The position numbers and the translations under genes were made by a program. 64,000 bases of DNA from assembly GCA_002381805.1 (NCBI GenBank), contig DFXZ01000010.1, positions 124,001 to 188,000 of the forward strand, written 5' to 3'. A model generated the notes under the pieces. It saw only the letters and a list, made by a program, of their open reading frames with translations, did not search any database and was not told the origin of the DNA. This stretch comes from Bdellovibrio sp. UBA4095. Lineage in GTDB: Bacteria; Bdellovibrionota; Bdellovibrionia; Bdellovibrionales; Bdellovibrionaceae. The stretch's first letter is position 1, and each line of letters begins with the position of its first letter. Positions 35,678 to 44,225 of this stretch are shown piece after piece.

Positions 35678-37225
35678 ATGGTAAAAATTTGGCAGCAGCG
35701 GACCCTTTCGCAAAAAGTAGTTCTTTTATTTGTTCTAACGCTGCTTTTCCGAGCATTTTTCTCTCTGAACATCGGACTCATTGACGACGAAGCCTATCAC
35801 TGGTCGTGGGCAAAAGACCTTCAGCTTTCCTATTTCGATCACCCCGGCATGATTGCCTGGTTAGAAGCATTCACAACAGCTCTTTTTGGTGACACACTCT
35901 TGGGAGTTCGACTGCCGGGCTACCTTTGTTTTGTGGCGACTGTCACCCTAATGTACAAACTGACCAAAGACCTCTTTGACGAGTGGGCCGCCATCTTTGT
36001 CGGCGTCATCATGTTGTGGTCTCCATTCTGGGGCTTTGGTGGATACGTGGCTTCGCCCGAACCCCCTTTTATGCTTTGCTGGGTCGGTGCAGCCTACGTC
36101 TTCTGGCAAGGTGTGCGTGAAGACAACAAACGCTGGAGCACAAAAAAAACTTGGTTGTGGCTTGGCGTCCTGATGGGACTTGGACTGAACTCCAAATTTA
36201 TCATCGCATTGCTGGCTCCGGGCTTTGCACTTTATCTTTTAAGCACTCCTGGGCGGCGCAAAGATTTATTAACGCCCTGGCCTTGGGTGGGATTCATGAT
36301 TGCCACTGTTCTTTGCAGTCCGATCTTTATTTGGAATCAGCTGCATGATTGGCCGGGTTTTAAATACCAGTTTCATGATCGTCACCAAGGCGAAGCTTTC
36401 AATCCAAGTCGTTGGCTGGTCTTTTTCGGAGCACAACTTCTTTTCACGACGCCATTTCTGTATGTCATGCTGGCATTGACATTTATCACGTCCTTGCTAA
36501 AGCGTGCGGAAGCAAGATGGAGATTCTTGTTATGCTTAACCCTGCCTTCACTTGCCGTCTTTTATCCTCAACCGTTCTTTGCTGATTATAAACCGCATTG
36601 GTCTGGAGCAGCTTATACCTTATTGCTGGCGGGCTGCGGATTCATCTGGTCTCAAGGGCTTTCATGGGGACAACGTCAGATCGTAAAAAGAAGGAGCAAA
36701 GTTTTTACCTGGGGAATCCTTGCTTTCTTTGTTCCGTTGGCATTTATTTCCTACACACCGTTCGCTTACCCTTGGTTTTCGAAAGTCTATGCACTGGTAA
36801 GTCCTCAAGGTGAATGGAAGACTACTTACGATTTTAGTAACGAGTTCACGGGTTGGGAAGAACTCGGCGAATATGTCAATAGACGCCAGAGAGAGCTTCA
36901 TGCAGAAAGTGGACATCGTCCCTTTATTGCGGCTCTACGTTACGAAACCACAGCGCAAACTACTTGGGGAACTCGTCAAAAAGTTTATATGCTTAACACC
37001 ACTGTCAGCCACTACACGGTCATGCAAACACCTGAAGAGATTAAAAACCTAGAAGGACAAAATGCCTTGGTAGTTACGACTGAAAAATACAATGCGGATA
37101 TGAAACGCTACGCCGAGTTCGACTCATGCGAAAAAGAAGAGCTCAAAACGTTCCGTTATGGGATTCATGCTCGGACTTTTAATATTTATTATTGCAAAGG
37201 CTTCCGTAAAATCGTGCAAGAGTAA
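35678..37225 (+). CDS. GT39/ArnT-like membrane glycosyltransferase
   Basis: A 515-residue protein with about 10-12 membrane helices. The N-terminal loop contains LIDDEAYHWSWAKDLQLSYFDHPGMIAWLEA, the conserved acidic loop of the PMT_2/ArnT class, which uses polyprenyl-phosphate sugars on the periplasmic side to glycosylate lipid A or other acceptors. The last ~110 residues form a soluble domain. ATG 35678 with GAGG upstream is preferred; an earlier frame start at 35606 lacks a ribosome site. Substrate unknown. Confidence 0.88.
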   Translation: MVKIWQQRTLSQKVVLLFVLTLLFRAFFSLNIGLIDDEAYHWSWAKDLQLSYFDHPGMIAWLEAFTTALFGDTLLGVRLPGYLCFVATVTLMYKLTKDLFDEWAAIFVGVIMLWSPFWGFGGYVASPEPPFMLCWVGAAYVFWQGVREDNKRWSTKKTWLWLGVLMGLGLNSKFIIALLAPGFALYLLSTPGRRKDLLTPWPWVGFMIATVLCSPIFIWNQLHDWPGFKYQFHDRHQGEAFNPSRWLVFFGAQLLFTTPFLYVMLALTFITSLLKRAEARWRFLLCLTLPSLAVFYPQPFFADYKPHWSGAAYTLLLAGCGFIWSQGLSWGQRQIVKRRSKVFTWGILAFFVPLAFISYTPFAYPWFSKVYALVSPQGEWKTTYDFSNEFTGWEELGEYVNRRQRELHAESGHRPFIAALRYETTAQTTWGTRQKVYMLNTTVSHYTVMQTPEEIKNLEGQNALVVTTEKYNADMKRYAEFDSCEKEELKTFRYGIHARTFNIYYCKGFRKIVQE

Positions 37226-37317
37226 TTGGGTTCACCGATACTGCTTCATAACGAAACAGGCCTAAGAAATATGAAACTTTGCTTTTAAGCTGCCAAAAAT
37301 CAGGTAGACTTAAAAAC

Positions 37318-38691
37318 ATGAAACCAACTCGAATTGCCTTGATAGGCACTGTTTTGTTTGTACTTTTGGTACTTTTCCAAAACTGTGCCGGCAATGGTTT
37401 TCAGGTCATGTCGCTTGAAGGTGGCACCATTGATTCGGCTTCTCAGGAGCCCGGTGACATGAACAACGATGAAACTCCCCAGCCCACACCTACTGTTTCG
37501 CCGTCGCCATCACCTACGGTGACGCCTTCCCCAACCGTAACGCCGACACCAACGGTAACTCCTTCTCCGACAGCAACCCCCTCACCAAGTCCAACCGTAA
37601 CTCCCACTCCTACGGTGACTCCGACTCCAACACCTCAGCCATCGCCGACCCAACCAGAGGTCAAGAGAACCCATTTCTATTTCGGCGGAGGCAAAACGAT
37701 CACCGCACTCGAGCTTGATCACGGAACTGGCGAGTTTCGCGAAAGACCGTCTGCCAATTTCAGCGGCGGTGGCGTCGGCTGGTTGTCCTATGAGCCTACC
37801 TCGAAGTCGGTTTTCGTCGCCGATACGGGCGGATCGACATTACAAATTTTTGGTCACAATTCTACTTCTGCGCAATTGACTTCAAAAACATCTTTGACGA
37901 CGGCTGCTAGCCAAGTGCATTTAACGATTGTGGCTGCTGCAGATCATTTTAAGTTGTTCGGCTCTAGCTACAGCCGAGCTGAAGTCAGCTACTATAAAGC
38001 AAATAAAAATCTGACAAGCCTAAGCCGGCAACAAGTCCTTGCGCAAGGTGCGGGAGCAAAGACACATTCATCCAGTTACGATGCGAAACGTGGTCTGCTC
38101 TATGTCGCAGCTTTAGGTCTGAACAAGGTTATCGTCTATCGTGTCAGTGAAACCGGACTTTCGAATATTGCGGAGCTGAATCTGGCGGGCGCGCGGACCG
38201 TTGTTTATGATGCTTCCTTTGATAAACTTTATGTGGCAACGGAAATTTATACGGGACCCAGTTATATCCGTATCTACTCGATTAATTCATCGAACAACAG
38301 TTACTCCTTTACAGCGGAAGGTTCTCTCGCCATGCCCAAGCATGGTGGCGATCTAAAGATCAATCACAAGTACAACTATGTTATGGCGACGGCACGCGAG
38401 TCTGGTAAAGAATCCATCTGGGCTCTACCAATCAACGCCAGAGGCGCCGCGGATCTTAGCCGTCAGTCGTTTTCAATTCGGGTCGATCAGGCTCTACCGC
38501 GAGCTCTGGAAATCACAGCTGATGGGATTTATGCCGTAGTGGGCATGAACTCGGGCGGGTCCGAAGGGATCGCAGCCTATAAGCTGAGTTTCGACGGGAA
38601 TAAGAATTTTATTTCCAGTCAGAAGGTCTTCCGAAAAGCTGCGCCTTCTTCAAGCGGTTATTTAGGTGGAGTTTCTATTCCGCTTTATTAA
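37318..38691 (+). CDS. Lipoprotein with Thr/Pro/Ser linker and lactonase-type beta-propeller
   Basis: A 457-residue lipoprotein: signal ending LVLFQNCAG with lipidated Cys near 23, then an acidic stretch, then about 58 residues of Pro/Thr/Ser/Val repeats (TPTVTPSPS type, about residues 55-112), then seven-bladed propeller-like repeats (VGWLSYEPTSKSVFVADTGGSTLQIF, SYDAKRGLLYVAALGLNKVIVYR, VYDASFDKLYVATE). The propeller resembles the 6-phosphogluconolactonase/YncE type, though enzymatic residues are not evident. The linker probably spans the cell wall or displays the domain outside. It overlaps the tonB 3' end by four bases. Confidence 0.82.
   Translation: MKPTRIALIGTVLFVLLVLFQNCAGNGFQVMSLEGGTIDSASQEPGDMNNDETPQPTPTVSPSPSPTVTPSPTVTPTPTVTPSPTATPSPSPTVTPTPTVTPTPTPQPSPTQPEVKRTHFYFGGGKTITALELDHGTGEFRERPSANFSGGGVGWLSYEPTSKSVFVADTGGSTLQIFGHNSTSAQLTSKTSLTTAASQVHLTIVAAADHFKLFGSSYSRAEVSYYKANKNLTSLSRQQVLAQGAGAKTHSSSYDAKRGLLYVAALGLNKVIVYRVSETGLSNIAELNLAGARTVVYDASFDKLYVATEIYTGPSYIRIYSINSSNNSYSFTAEGSLAMPKHGGDLKINHKYNYVMATARESGKESIWALPINARGAADLSRQSFSIRVDQALPRALEITADGIYAVVGMNSGGSEGIAAYKLSFDGNKNFISSQKVFRKAAPSSSGYLGGVSIPLY
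37481..37655 (+). repeat. Degenerate tandem repeat encoding a Pro/Thr/Ser linker
   Basis: Repeats of about six to nine bases with the shape CC(t/a)AC(g/t)GT... encode the TPTVTPSP linker. Such tracts often vary in length between strains. Confidence 0.7.
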
Positions 38692-39356
38692 TTCAAAGAA
38701 TATTCAATAGGCACTGTGATTTGCCAAGAGGTTCGCTGAATCTCTTGCGGGAATGGCTTAAGTCCGTGAATGCCCTTCACTAGCTCTTGAGCCGCACGAT
38801 TCAAAGTTTCAAAGGGCGACGCCGCTAGAACTTCACTTTCGATCAGTGAACCATCCTGAGCTAAAGTTAAACTCATCGTCACTTTACCCGCATGTCCCAT
38901 TTTCCGAGCCATTTGTGGATAGCGCTTTCGGCGCTCAAGCAATTTTTTGATCTCATAAAGATATCGTTCTTCAGGAGAGACTTCCTGGCCATTTGCGACA
39001 CCTTCACGGCCGTGAAGAGCGCCCCGACTGGAGGTACCAGCAAGACTGCCGGCAGTTTTTGTTTCAACTGGTTCGGCGGTCACTTCTTTCGCTTCAGTTG
39101 CTGCAATCTCAGGTCCCTCGGAATTATCTGTCACCACAGGTCGTACTTTTTTTGGAAGAGCTTGGGGCTTCACGGCTTCTGGGGCTTGTGCTGGAAATAT
39201 CGTACCACCATCGCCATACATTAATTCAACGCCAACTGGTAGGGGTGAGGTTTCTACAGTCGCAAAGCTAAGGCCTAAAACAAAAACGGCAGCATGAAGA
39301 AATGCTGAAATAAGGACCGATTTGTTTAAATTCAATGAAATATTCAGAATGTGCAT
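38688..39356 (-). CDS. tonB: TonB-like energy transducer
   Basis: A 222-residue protein: one N-terminal membrane helix (SVLISAFLHAAVFVLGLSF), a linker rich in Pro, Glu and Lys, and a C-terminal TonB domain with YEIKKLLERRKRYPQMARKMGHAGKVTMSLTLAQDGSL, ending in ITVPIEYSLN. It carries energy from ExbBD to outer-membrane receptors such as the one at 26382. exbBD are not nearby. ATG 39356 or GTG 39365 may start it; GGAG is close to the former. It overlaps the convergent lipoprotein gene by four bases. Confidence 0.88.
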   Translation of the reverse strand: MHILNISLNLNKSVLISAFLHAAVFVLGLSFATVETSPLPVGVELMYGDGGTIFPAQAPEAVKPQALPKKVRPVVTDNSEGPEIAATEAKEVTAEPVETKTAGSLAGTSSRGALHGREGVANGQEVSPEERYLYEIKKLLERRKRYPQMARKMGHAGKVTMSLTLAQDGSLIESEVLAASPFETLNRAAQELVKGIHGLKPFPQEIQRTSWQITVPIEYSLN

Positions 39357-39505
39357 AGGCTCCACGCTTAAGCAGAGTTATAGATTCAACGCCCTGAAAA
39401 CTCAATGAAAGGACAGGATGTGGCAGCCAAATGTAAATAATCCACTTTGGCGGCAGGTAAATGAAAGCGTACTGAAAACCGAAGGATCTCCGGCTGTAAT
39501 ACGCC

Positions 39506-39534
39506 AAAAAAAAGGGAGGCCAAAGCCTCCCTTT
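39506..39534 (-). terminator. Rho-independent terminator of the topoisomerase VI operon
   Basis: On the minus strand AAAGGGAGGC, loop TTTG, GCCTCCCTTT form a perfect 10-bp stem that runs into a T tract of eight, starting six bases after the stop of the A-subunit gene. Confidence 0.9.
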
Positions 39535-39539
39535 AGAGT

Positions 39540-40703
39540 CTAAACGTAAGAGCCTCTCTTGATCTTTTCAAGAATCAGCTTTTCTGTCTTGATCGGATCG
39601 TTCGGGTCGACGGAGAAGAACGACTGCTGCTCGCAACGTACCTTTTCCTTAATCAACCAGCGAAGGATATCAGCCAACGCTTTGTTCTTTTTGTCTAAGA
39701 AGAAGGGATCATTCTCCAACGCATCTTTAGCTTTTTTCAAAGCTCGCGCCTCTGCTGGATCTGATTCTTTCACTTTGTAGTGTGGAAGATCATATCTCTT
39801 CACATCTTCAGGTAAAACGCCCAAGAACTTAACCTGAGGAGCCGAGAAGTCAGCGTTACGAACCAAGGATGCCGCAGATCCGGCTTTTAATGTTCGGAAG
39901 ATATTTTGCAAAGTGTAGGCATCGAGATCCCCGAAGAAGTACAGAGGAATATCTAATTCGGACTGGATCAACTTACACCAACCTCGCACGCCATTAGACG
40001 GAACGCCCCCCGCACCCATCAAGATACAATTATTTCGCTTGGTGAAACCCATGCTTACCAAAGTGTTCGCTGTACCTTCTGATTCGACGATCAAGCAGAA
40101 GTCGATCTTCTTTTTCGCTTTTAAGCGCAAAGACTGTGGTCTATTTTTCGGTTGAAAAGCCGCGGTACCCAAGGTCGACAGATCAACTGTCGCCTTATCC
40201 CCATCGGGCATTGTTTCTGTCACGATCAATTGTTGCGAGTAAGTTTGTCCGCCTCGTTCATTGGCAAAACAGTTGAGCTCCTCGCGGTAAACCTCAAGCA
40301 TATCACCGATAAAATCGATAATCGCATCAGATTCAGGTTGATCGTCAAAATCCAAAGGTTTTAAGCGCGCATTGCCTTTAATGAGACCTTTACAAATATA
40401 GTAAAGCTCCCTTTTGGTATTCACAGAACCGATATCCATGTTACGCAAAAGGATCTCCAGCATGAAAACCACGCGAGCTAATTTTTGCACTGAAGAAACA
40501 TTCAGTTCAGTCCGAACGACCTTATCACCAGGAGTTAAATAACCAACCTTAGAGTTATAAAGCGAATTGTCCAAAGAGGTTTTAACCGCTTCCAGAACAG
40601 GACGCTTCGAAGACTCGAGATCCTTCAGCATTTTGTCAGCCAAAATACGGGCCTCTTTAGGAATATCAATTTTTAATTCACGGATACTGAGAAGTTTTGC
40701 CAT
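39540..40703 (-). CDS. top6A: DNA topoisomerase VI subunit A (Spo11 family)
   Basis: A 387-residue homologue of archaeal Top6A and Spo11. The catalytic-tyrosine motif is KRELYY (residues 97-102), in the winged-helix domain; the TOPRIM fold has Glu207 in LIVESEG and the paired acids Asp259/Asp261 in FFGDLDAY. With the B subunit it forms an A2B2 type IIB topoisomerase that passes duplexes and makes two-base-overhang breaks. This enzyme is typical of archaea and plants and rare in bacteria. It follows the B gene with a 10-base gap and ends in a strong terminator. Confidence 0.94.
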   Translation of the reverse strand: MAKLLSIRELKIDIPKEARILADKMLKDLESSKRPVLEAVKTSLDNSLYNSKVGYLTPGDKVVRTELNVSSVQKLARVVFMLEILLRNMDIGSVNTKRELYYICKGLIKGNARLKPLDFDDQPESDAIIDFIGDMLEVYREELNCFANERGGQTYSQQLIVTETMPDGDKATVDLSTLGTAAFQPKNRPQSLRLKAKKKIDFCLIVESEGTANTLVSMGFTKRNNCILMGAGGVPSNGVRGWCKLIQSELDIPLYFFGDLDAYTLQNIFRTLKAGSAASLVRNADFSAPQVKFLGVLPEDVKRYDLPHYKVKESDPAEARALKKAKDALENDPFFLDKKNKALADILRWLIKEKVRCEQQSFFSVDPNDPIKTEKLILEKIKRGSYV

Positions 40704-40713
40704 CTCTTATGCC

Positions 40714-42471
40714 CTACTTCTTTTTTGCAGTTGTTGCTTTTTTTGCAGTTGTTTTTTTAGTCGTGGTCTTTTTAGTGGAAACTGTTGCTTCTTCCACTAA
40801 ATCTTCGCTGCTAATAACATCTTCTTCGATGTCATCATGCTCAATGCCTTTTTTTCGCTCGCGCTTTTTTTGCTCAAGCAGTTTTGTCTCGGCAGCTTCT
40901 AGATCGGCCATGGCCGCCTCGGAATCTCTTCCGAGAAGCTTCCTGAGACCTTCTTCAGCTTTCTTCTTTCGAGCTTCTGGAGCTTTAATAATTCTTGCCA
41001 GTCCTTCCACAAGGATGGGGCCGAATTGTTCGATATGAGCGAGCTTTCGTTCAAGATCAGCTTCCTTCACCTCTTTTTTGATGTGACGAGAAAGCTTTTG
41101 TCCCGCTTGAATCAGCGCCAAACGAATTTCTGCGACCAATTCCTCGGAGGCATCAATCGTTTCTTTGGAAGCATTTTTAAACTTAATGAAGGGAGAAACG
41201 ACTGAAACCGCAAAGATATAAGGTCCCAGTGGCAAGCTGTCTTTCGGCTGTGCCAAACCATAAGACTTCCAGTTTACTGACTGAATCGCCCAAGTGATCG
41301 CACAACCTGATTTATCGAATTGCAGCGGAACTCGGTTTGCAAAACGCAACAATGTTACGGGAGAGTCCGGAGCTTGGTTACGGTCTTTAAAGCGCGCTAG
41401 GGCAACTTCAACCACGACCGGCTTAAAATCACAAATCGTCGGTTTACGAGTTACAACTGCAAAGAAATCAACTTCGCCCAAGCGGTTGATCGATTTTGAA
41501 AGAGCTTCTTCACCCACAGTCAGAACCGATTTTGTCGAAGGGGACATCAAGTCTGTGTTTTGTACAGCTTGGAAGGCCTTTTTAAAGTCCTCTTCGTTCA
41601 ATGAAGTCAGAGGCTTTTCCAAAAGGTTTTTCGGCAGTCCTTTTTTAACAAACTCTTGAATAGATTGATCAGAAATACGCGAAAAACCCGTCTTTAAGAA
41701 CTTAGAAAGTGTGGTTTTTCCAAACAAAGTCGAGTGAGTGATGAACTCCCCTAATTTGAATGTATGGGGATGGGGTAATGACGCTTCTGGAACCTTCGGC
41801 ACATCAGTGCTGACTCGATTCACAGTGATAAAATCATTTTCCATAAGTTTATATGTCACTGTCATATGAGGGTTCACCAGAATAGTGCCCTCAATATAAG
41901 TCACGATTCCGCCATCACCATTCAATTGAACTCGGCCATCGAGCATAAACTCAACCCGAGTCCCATGATCCCGATCCCATTCCAGTGACTCTTTATTTTT
42001 AAGAACACCCGTGTTTGACTTAATATCCACGTCTACTTGCGCAGAAATAGCCTTACGCATTTTTTTGGTTTTAGAGATAACATTAACGCCTCGAGCGTTT
42101 GTCATCTGCGCCCAAGTGGTCGCAGCAGAAATACCGATACCTTGTTGCCCGCGTGAACACTGCCCTCTTCCAAACTTAGAGGATGCTAAATATTCACCGT
42201 AAACTTTGGCCAAATCATCAGCGTCGATACCGGGACCGTTATCTTCGACTACAATGCGAATAAGATCCGTATTTTTAGTAGATCCTGTTCCTGCTTTAGA
42301 AATTTCAATCAATAGGTCTGGAAGAATTCCAGCGCCTTCGCATGCGTCCAAAGAGTTATCAACGGCCTCTTTGAGGGTGGTTAAAACAGCTTTTAAAGGG
42401 GACGAAAACCCCACCTGTTGGAGGTTCTTCGCAAAATATTCAGCGGTGCTACTTTTGGTAATCTTACTCAC
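40714..42471 (-). CDS. top6B: DNA topoisomerase VI subunit B (GHKL ATPase)
   Basis: A 585-residue Top6B. The GHKL ATP site is clear: EAVDNSLDACE (35-45), VEDNGPGID (75-83) and SRGQQGIGISAA (106-117); a transducer domain follows with the switch-lysine region RFANRVPLQFDKSGCAITWAI. The C terminus adds an acidic stretch (DDIEEDVISSEDLVEEA) and a Lys/Thr/Ala-rich tail of about 20 residues resembling histone H1 tails, probably DNA-binding. ATP binding closes the dimer for strand passage. It is the first gene of the two-gene operon. Confidence 0.95.
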   Translation of the reverse strand: MSKITKSSTAEYFAKNLQQVGFSSPLKAVLTTLKEAVDNSLDACEGAGILPDLLIEISKAGTGSTKNTDLIRIVVEDNGPGIDADDLAKVYGEYLASSKFGRGQCSRGQQGIGISAATTWAQMTNARGVNVISKTKKMRKAISAQVDVDIKSNTGVLKNKESLEWDRDHGTRVEFMLDGRVQLNGDGGIVTYIEGTILVNPHMTVTYKLMENDFITVNRVSTDVPKVPEASLPHPHTFKLGEFITHSTLFGKTTLSKFLKTGFSRISDQSIQEFVKKGLPKNLLEKPLTSLNEEDFKKAFQAVQNTDLMSPSTKSVLTVGEEALSKSINRLGEVDFFAVVTRKPTICDFKPVVVEVALARFKDRNQAPDSPVTLLRFANRVPLQFDKSGCAITWAIQSVNWKSYGLAQPKDSLPLGPYIFAVSVVSPFIKFKNASKETIDASEELVAEIRLALIQAGQKLSRHIKKEVKEADLERKLAHIEQFGPILVEGLARIIKAPEARKKKAEEGLRKLLGRDSEAAMADLEAAETKLLEQKKRERKKGIEHDDIEEDVISSEDLVEEATVSTKKTTTKKTTAKKATTAKKK

Positions 42472-42603
42472 GGTCGCTTGATTCCTTCACGAGAGTTAAC
42501 GAAATTTAATAATGACTTTCATAGGTTAACGCGAACGCATGGTGTTAAAGCAAGACTAAAGGCTCACCGCTGCTTGGCGTAAAACCGAATATGAGCCCCT
42601 TTT

Positions 42604-42927
42604 TTACTCTTCTTCGGCACCCTCGGAGGTATCAGAAGAGGCCTTTTTTAGCTCTTCCATGGCCATTTCAGCCCGGGTTTTATAGCCTTTTTTCGAGTTG
42701 CAATCCTTGCACGAGGGCACGCAGTTCTTTTTATTGGACTTCCCACCGCGAGCGATCGGGATCAAATGATCCATGGTCAGCTCGGTAGATTTGAATTTCT
42801 CTCCGCAATGATAACAGATGCCTTTTCCAAGCTCCTGTTTCCACCATTGGCTTTGACGCAGCTCTCGGGCTTTCGCCTTTTCGCGTTTTTGGTGCTCGGG
42901 AGGTGCCGCAGAGAAAAAATAATCCAT
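42604..42927 (-). CDS. Small HNH endonuclease
   Basis: A 107-residue HNH protein: Cys-pair zinc site CYHCG, then TMDHLIPIARGGKSNKKNCVPSCKDCNSKKG, the canonical HNH core (His in MDH, Asn, second Cys pair). HNH proteins of this size with an acidic tail are cytoplasmic DNA-cutting or nicking enzymes of varied role. ATG 42927 is likely although no ribosome site is seen; a longer form to 42969 has none either. It lies 132 bases downstream of top6B's start on the same strand, and is divergent from the cyclic-nucleotide protein gene. Its link to topoisomerase VI is only positional. Confidence 0.82.
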   Translation of the reverse strand: MDYFFSAAPPEHQKREKAKARELRQSQWWKQELGKGICYHCGEKFKSTELTMDHLIPIARGGKSNKKNCVPSCKDCNSKKGYKTRAEMAMEELKKASSDTSEGAEEE

Positions 42928-43018
42928 GTCAGCTGTTATAGACGAAATCCCCACCCCCCGCAACCCCACCTCTGTCCAGGCCGCCCAGAATCTGGACCGG
43001 CGACGAGCCCGGGCCGCT

Positions 43019-43045
43019 TAATTGGCGACGTTTTTTCGCCGATAT
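43019..43045 (+). promoter_or_regulatory. Flagellar-type (FliA, sigma-28) promoter candidate
   Basis: TAAT (43019-43022), 15 bases, GCCGATAT (43038-43045) compare with the enterobacterial consensus TAAA-N15-GCCGATAA, with two mismatches. The implied start of transcription is near 43052, giving a leader of about 28 bases. A perfect palindrome CGATATATATCG (43052-43063) sits at that position, and GTCCAG-N12-CTGGAC lies upstream at 42974-42997. Confidence 0.5.
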
Positions 43046-43079
43046 ATGAACCGATATATATCGCGAAGGAGCGTACAGA

Positions 43080-44225
43080 ATGTCTGCTAAAACCTTTAAA
43101 AAGGGTGAGTTGATCTATAAAGACGGCGAAAAGATAACTTCGGTTTATCTAATTCAATCCGGCGCTGCGAACCAATGCCTGATCCGCGGTAAAAAAACCA
43201 TCGACCTGTTCCAGTTGGGTGCCTCTCACATTCTTGGAGATCAAGTCATTCTGGGACAAGGAACCCACCCCACATCGGCTATCGCGACGACAGAAACAAA
43301 AGTTCTGGAGATCCCGGTTGAGACTTTAAAACAACAATATGAAGGCGCTCCGCAGATGTTGAAGGTGATCATCAAGTCACTTGCCGATCGTCTGCGCCTG
43401 GCAGTGAATGAAGTCCGCTCCTCAAAGCTGGAAAAGGATTCCTCTCCCTGCCCAGAAGATCAAGTTGCAAAAGTTTTCGGAACTGTATTCCACACGGCCA
43501 ATCATAAAGGTGATCACTCAACTCCAGGTCGAATTGTCATCGACTGGAATATGATGAGACAGTACTCTCAGCGCGTGATGGGAGAAAGTCCCAAGAGGCT
43601 TGAGCAAGCAATCAACATTCTTGTTAAACTGAAATTAGCTCTTTATGAAATGGGCAAAGCCCCTGACAATCCCGACGGACCCGATGAGATTCAGAAGGTT
43701 CACTTTTTGGATCTTGGCTTAGTAGAAAGCTTTTTTGAATTTTATCAGTACTATTATTTTAAAGGTGGCCGCTCTGAACTCTTAAAGGTGGACGAACTCT
43801 GCCAACAAATGCTCGACGGCTTGCTAAAGCTCTGCGCCGATGAGACAGCTGATCGCTTTGGCATTGTCAGTGTAGACTTCGCCAAGTTCGGCGAGTACTG
43901 CAAGGAAGAGATCGGCATCAACCTGAACAATGACCATTTCAGCCGTTTGGAAGGCAAAGGCGTCTTTATGAAGCGTCGTAATGGCGGTTCAGGTGTTCTG
44001 CTGCAATTTGAAGTCAAAGAATTCCGTTCCATTCAGCAGAGCTGGAAAATGCTTCGTGAAATCGAAAAGTGGAATGAAAAGGGTTTCGTCGACATGGACG
44101 AAAAAGAAGATAAACCCAAGAAAAAAGCCAGTGGCGGCCCCGCTTGCCCTGCTTGCAGTGTCGAACTTCAAGCTGGCGCGAAGTTCTGTCATGAGTGTGG
44201 TCATAAGATCGTGGCGGTGGCGTAA
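43080..44225 (+). CDS. Cyclic-nucleotide-binding-domain protein with C-terminal zinc ribbon
   Basis: A 381-residue cytoplasmic protein. Residues about 5-115 are a Crp-type cNMP domain (KGELIYKDGEKITSVYLIQSGAANQCL, then LGASHILGDQVILGQGTHPTSAIATTETKVLEIP). The middle region contains helices and possible winged-helix elements without a clear family. The end is Lys-rich and then a double-Cys zinc ribbon (CPACSVELQAGAKFCHECG). Arg needed for cAMP binding in CRP is not evident, so ligand is uncertain. A TAATG overlap couples it to the PilZ gene. The flagellar-type promoter upstream suggests a motility link. Confidence 0.85.
   Translation: MSAKTFKKGELIYKDGEKITSVYLIQSGAANQCLIRGKKTIDLFQLGASHILGDQVILGQGTHPTSAIATTETKVLEIPVETLKQQYEGAPQMLKVIIKSLADRLRLAVNEVRSSKLEKDSSPCPEDQVAKVFGTVFHTANHKGDHSTPGRIVIDWNMMRQYSQRVMGESPKRLEQAINILVKLKLALYEMGKAPDNPDGPDEIQKVHFLDLGLVESFFEFYQYYYFKGGRSELLKVDELCQQMLDGLLKLCADETADRFGIVSVDFAKFGEYCKEEIGINLNNDHFSRLEGKGVFMKRRNGGSGVLLQFEVKEFRSIQQSWKMLREIEKWNEKGFVDMDEKEDKPKKKASGGPACPACSVELQAGAKFCHECGHKIVAVA

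Noticed and set aside
37481..37655. CRISPR-like repeats
   Set aside because: Repeats are six to nine bases, in frame and encode a Pro/Thr linker; there are no fixed spacers.
42562..42600. GGCTCA/TGAGCC hairpin as terminator near the HNH gene
   Set aside because: The loop is about 24 bases and the T-rich run lies on the strand with no gene ending there.
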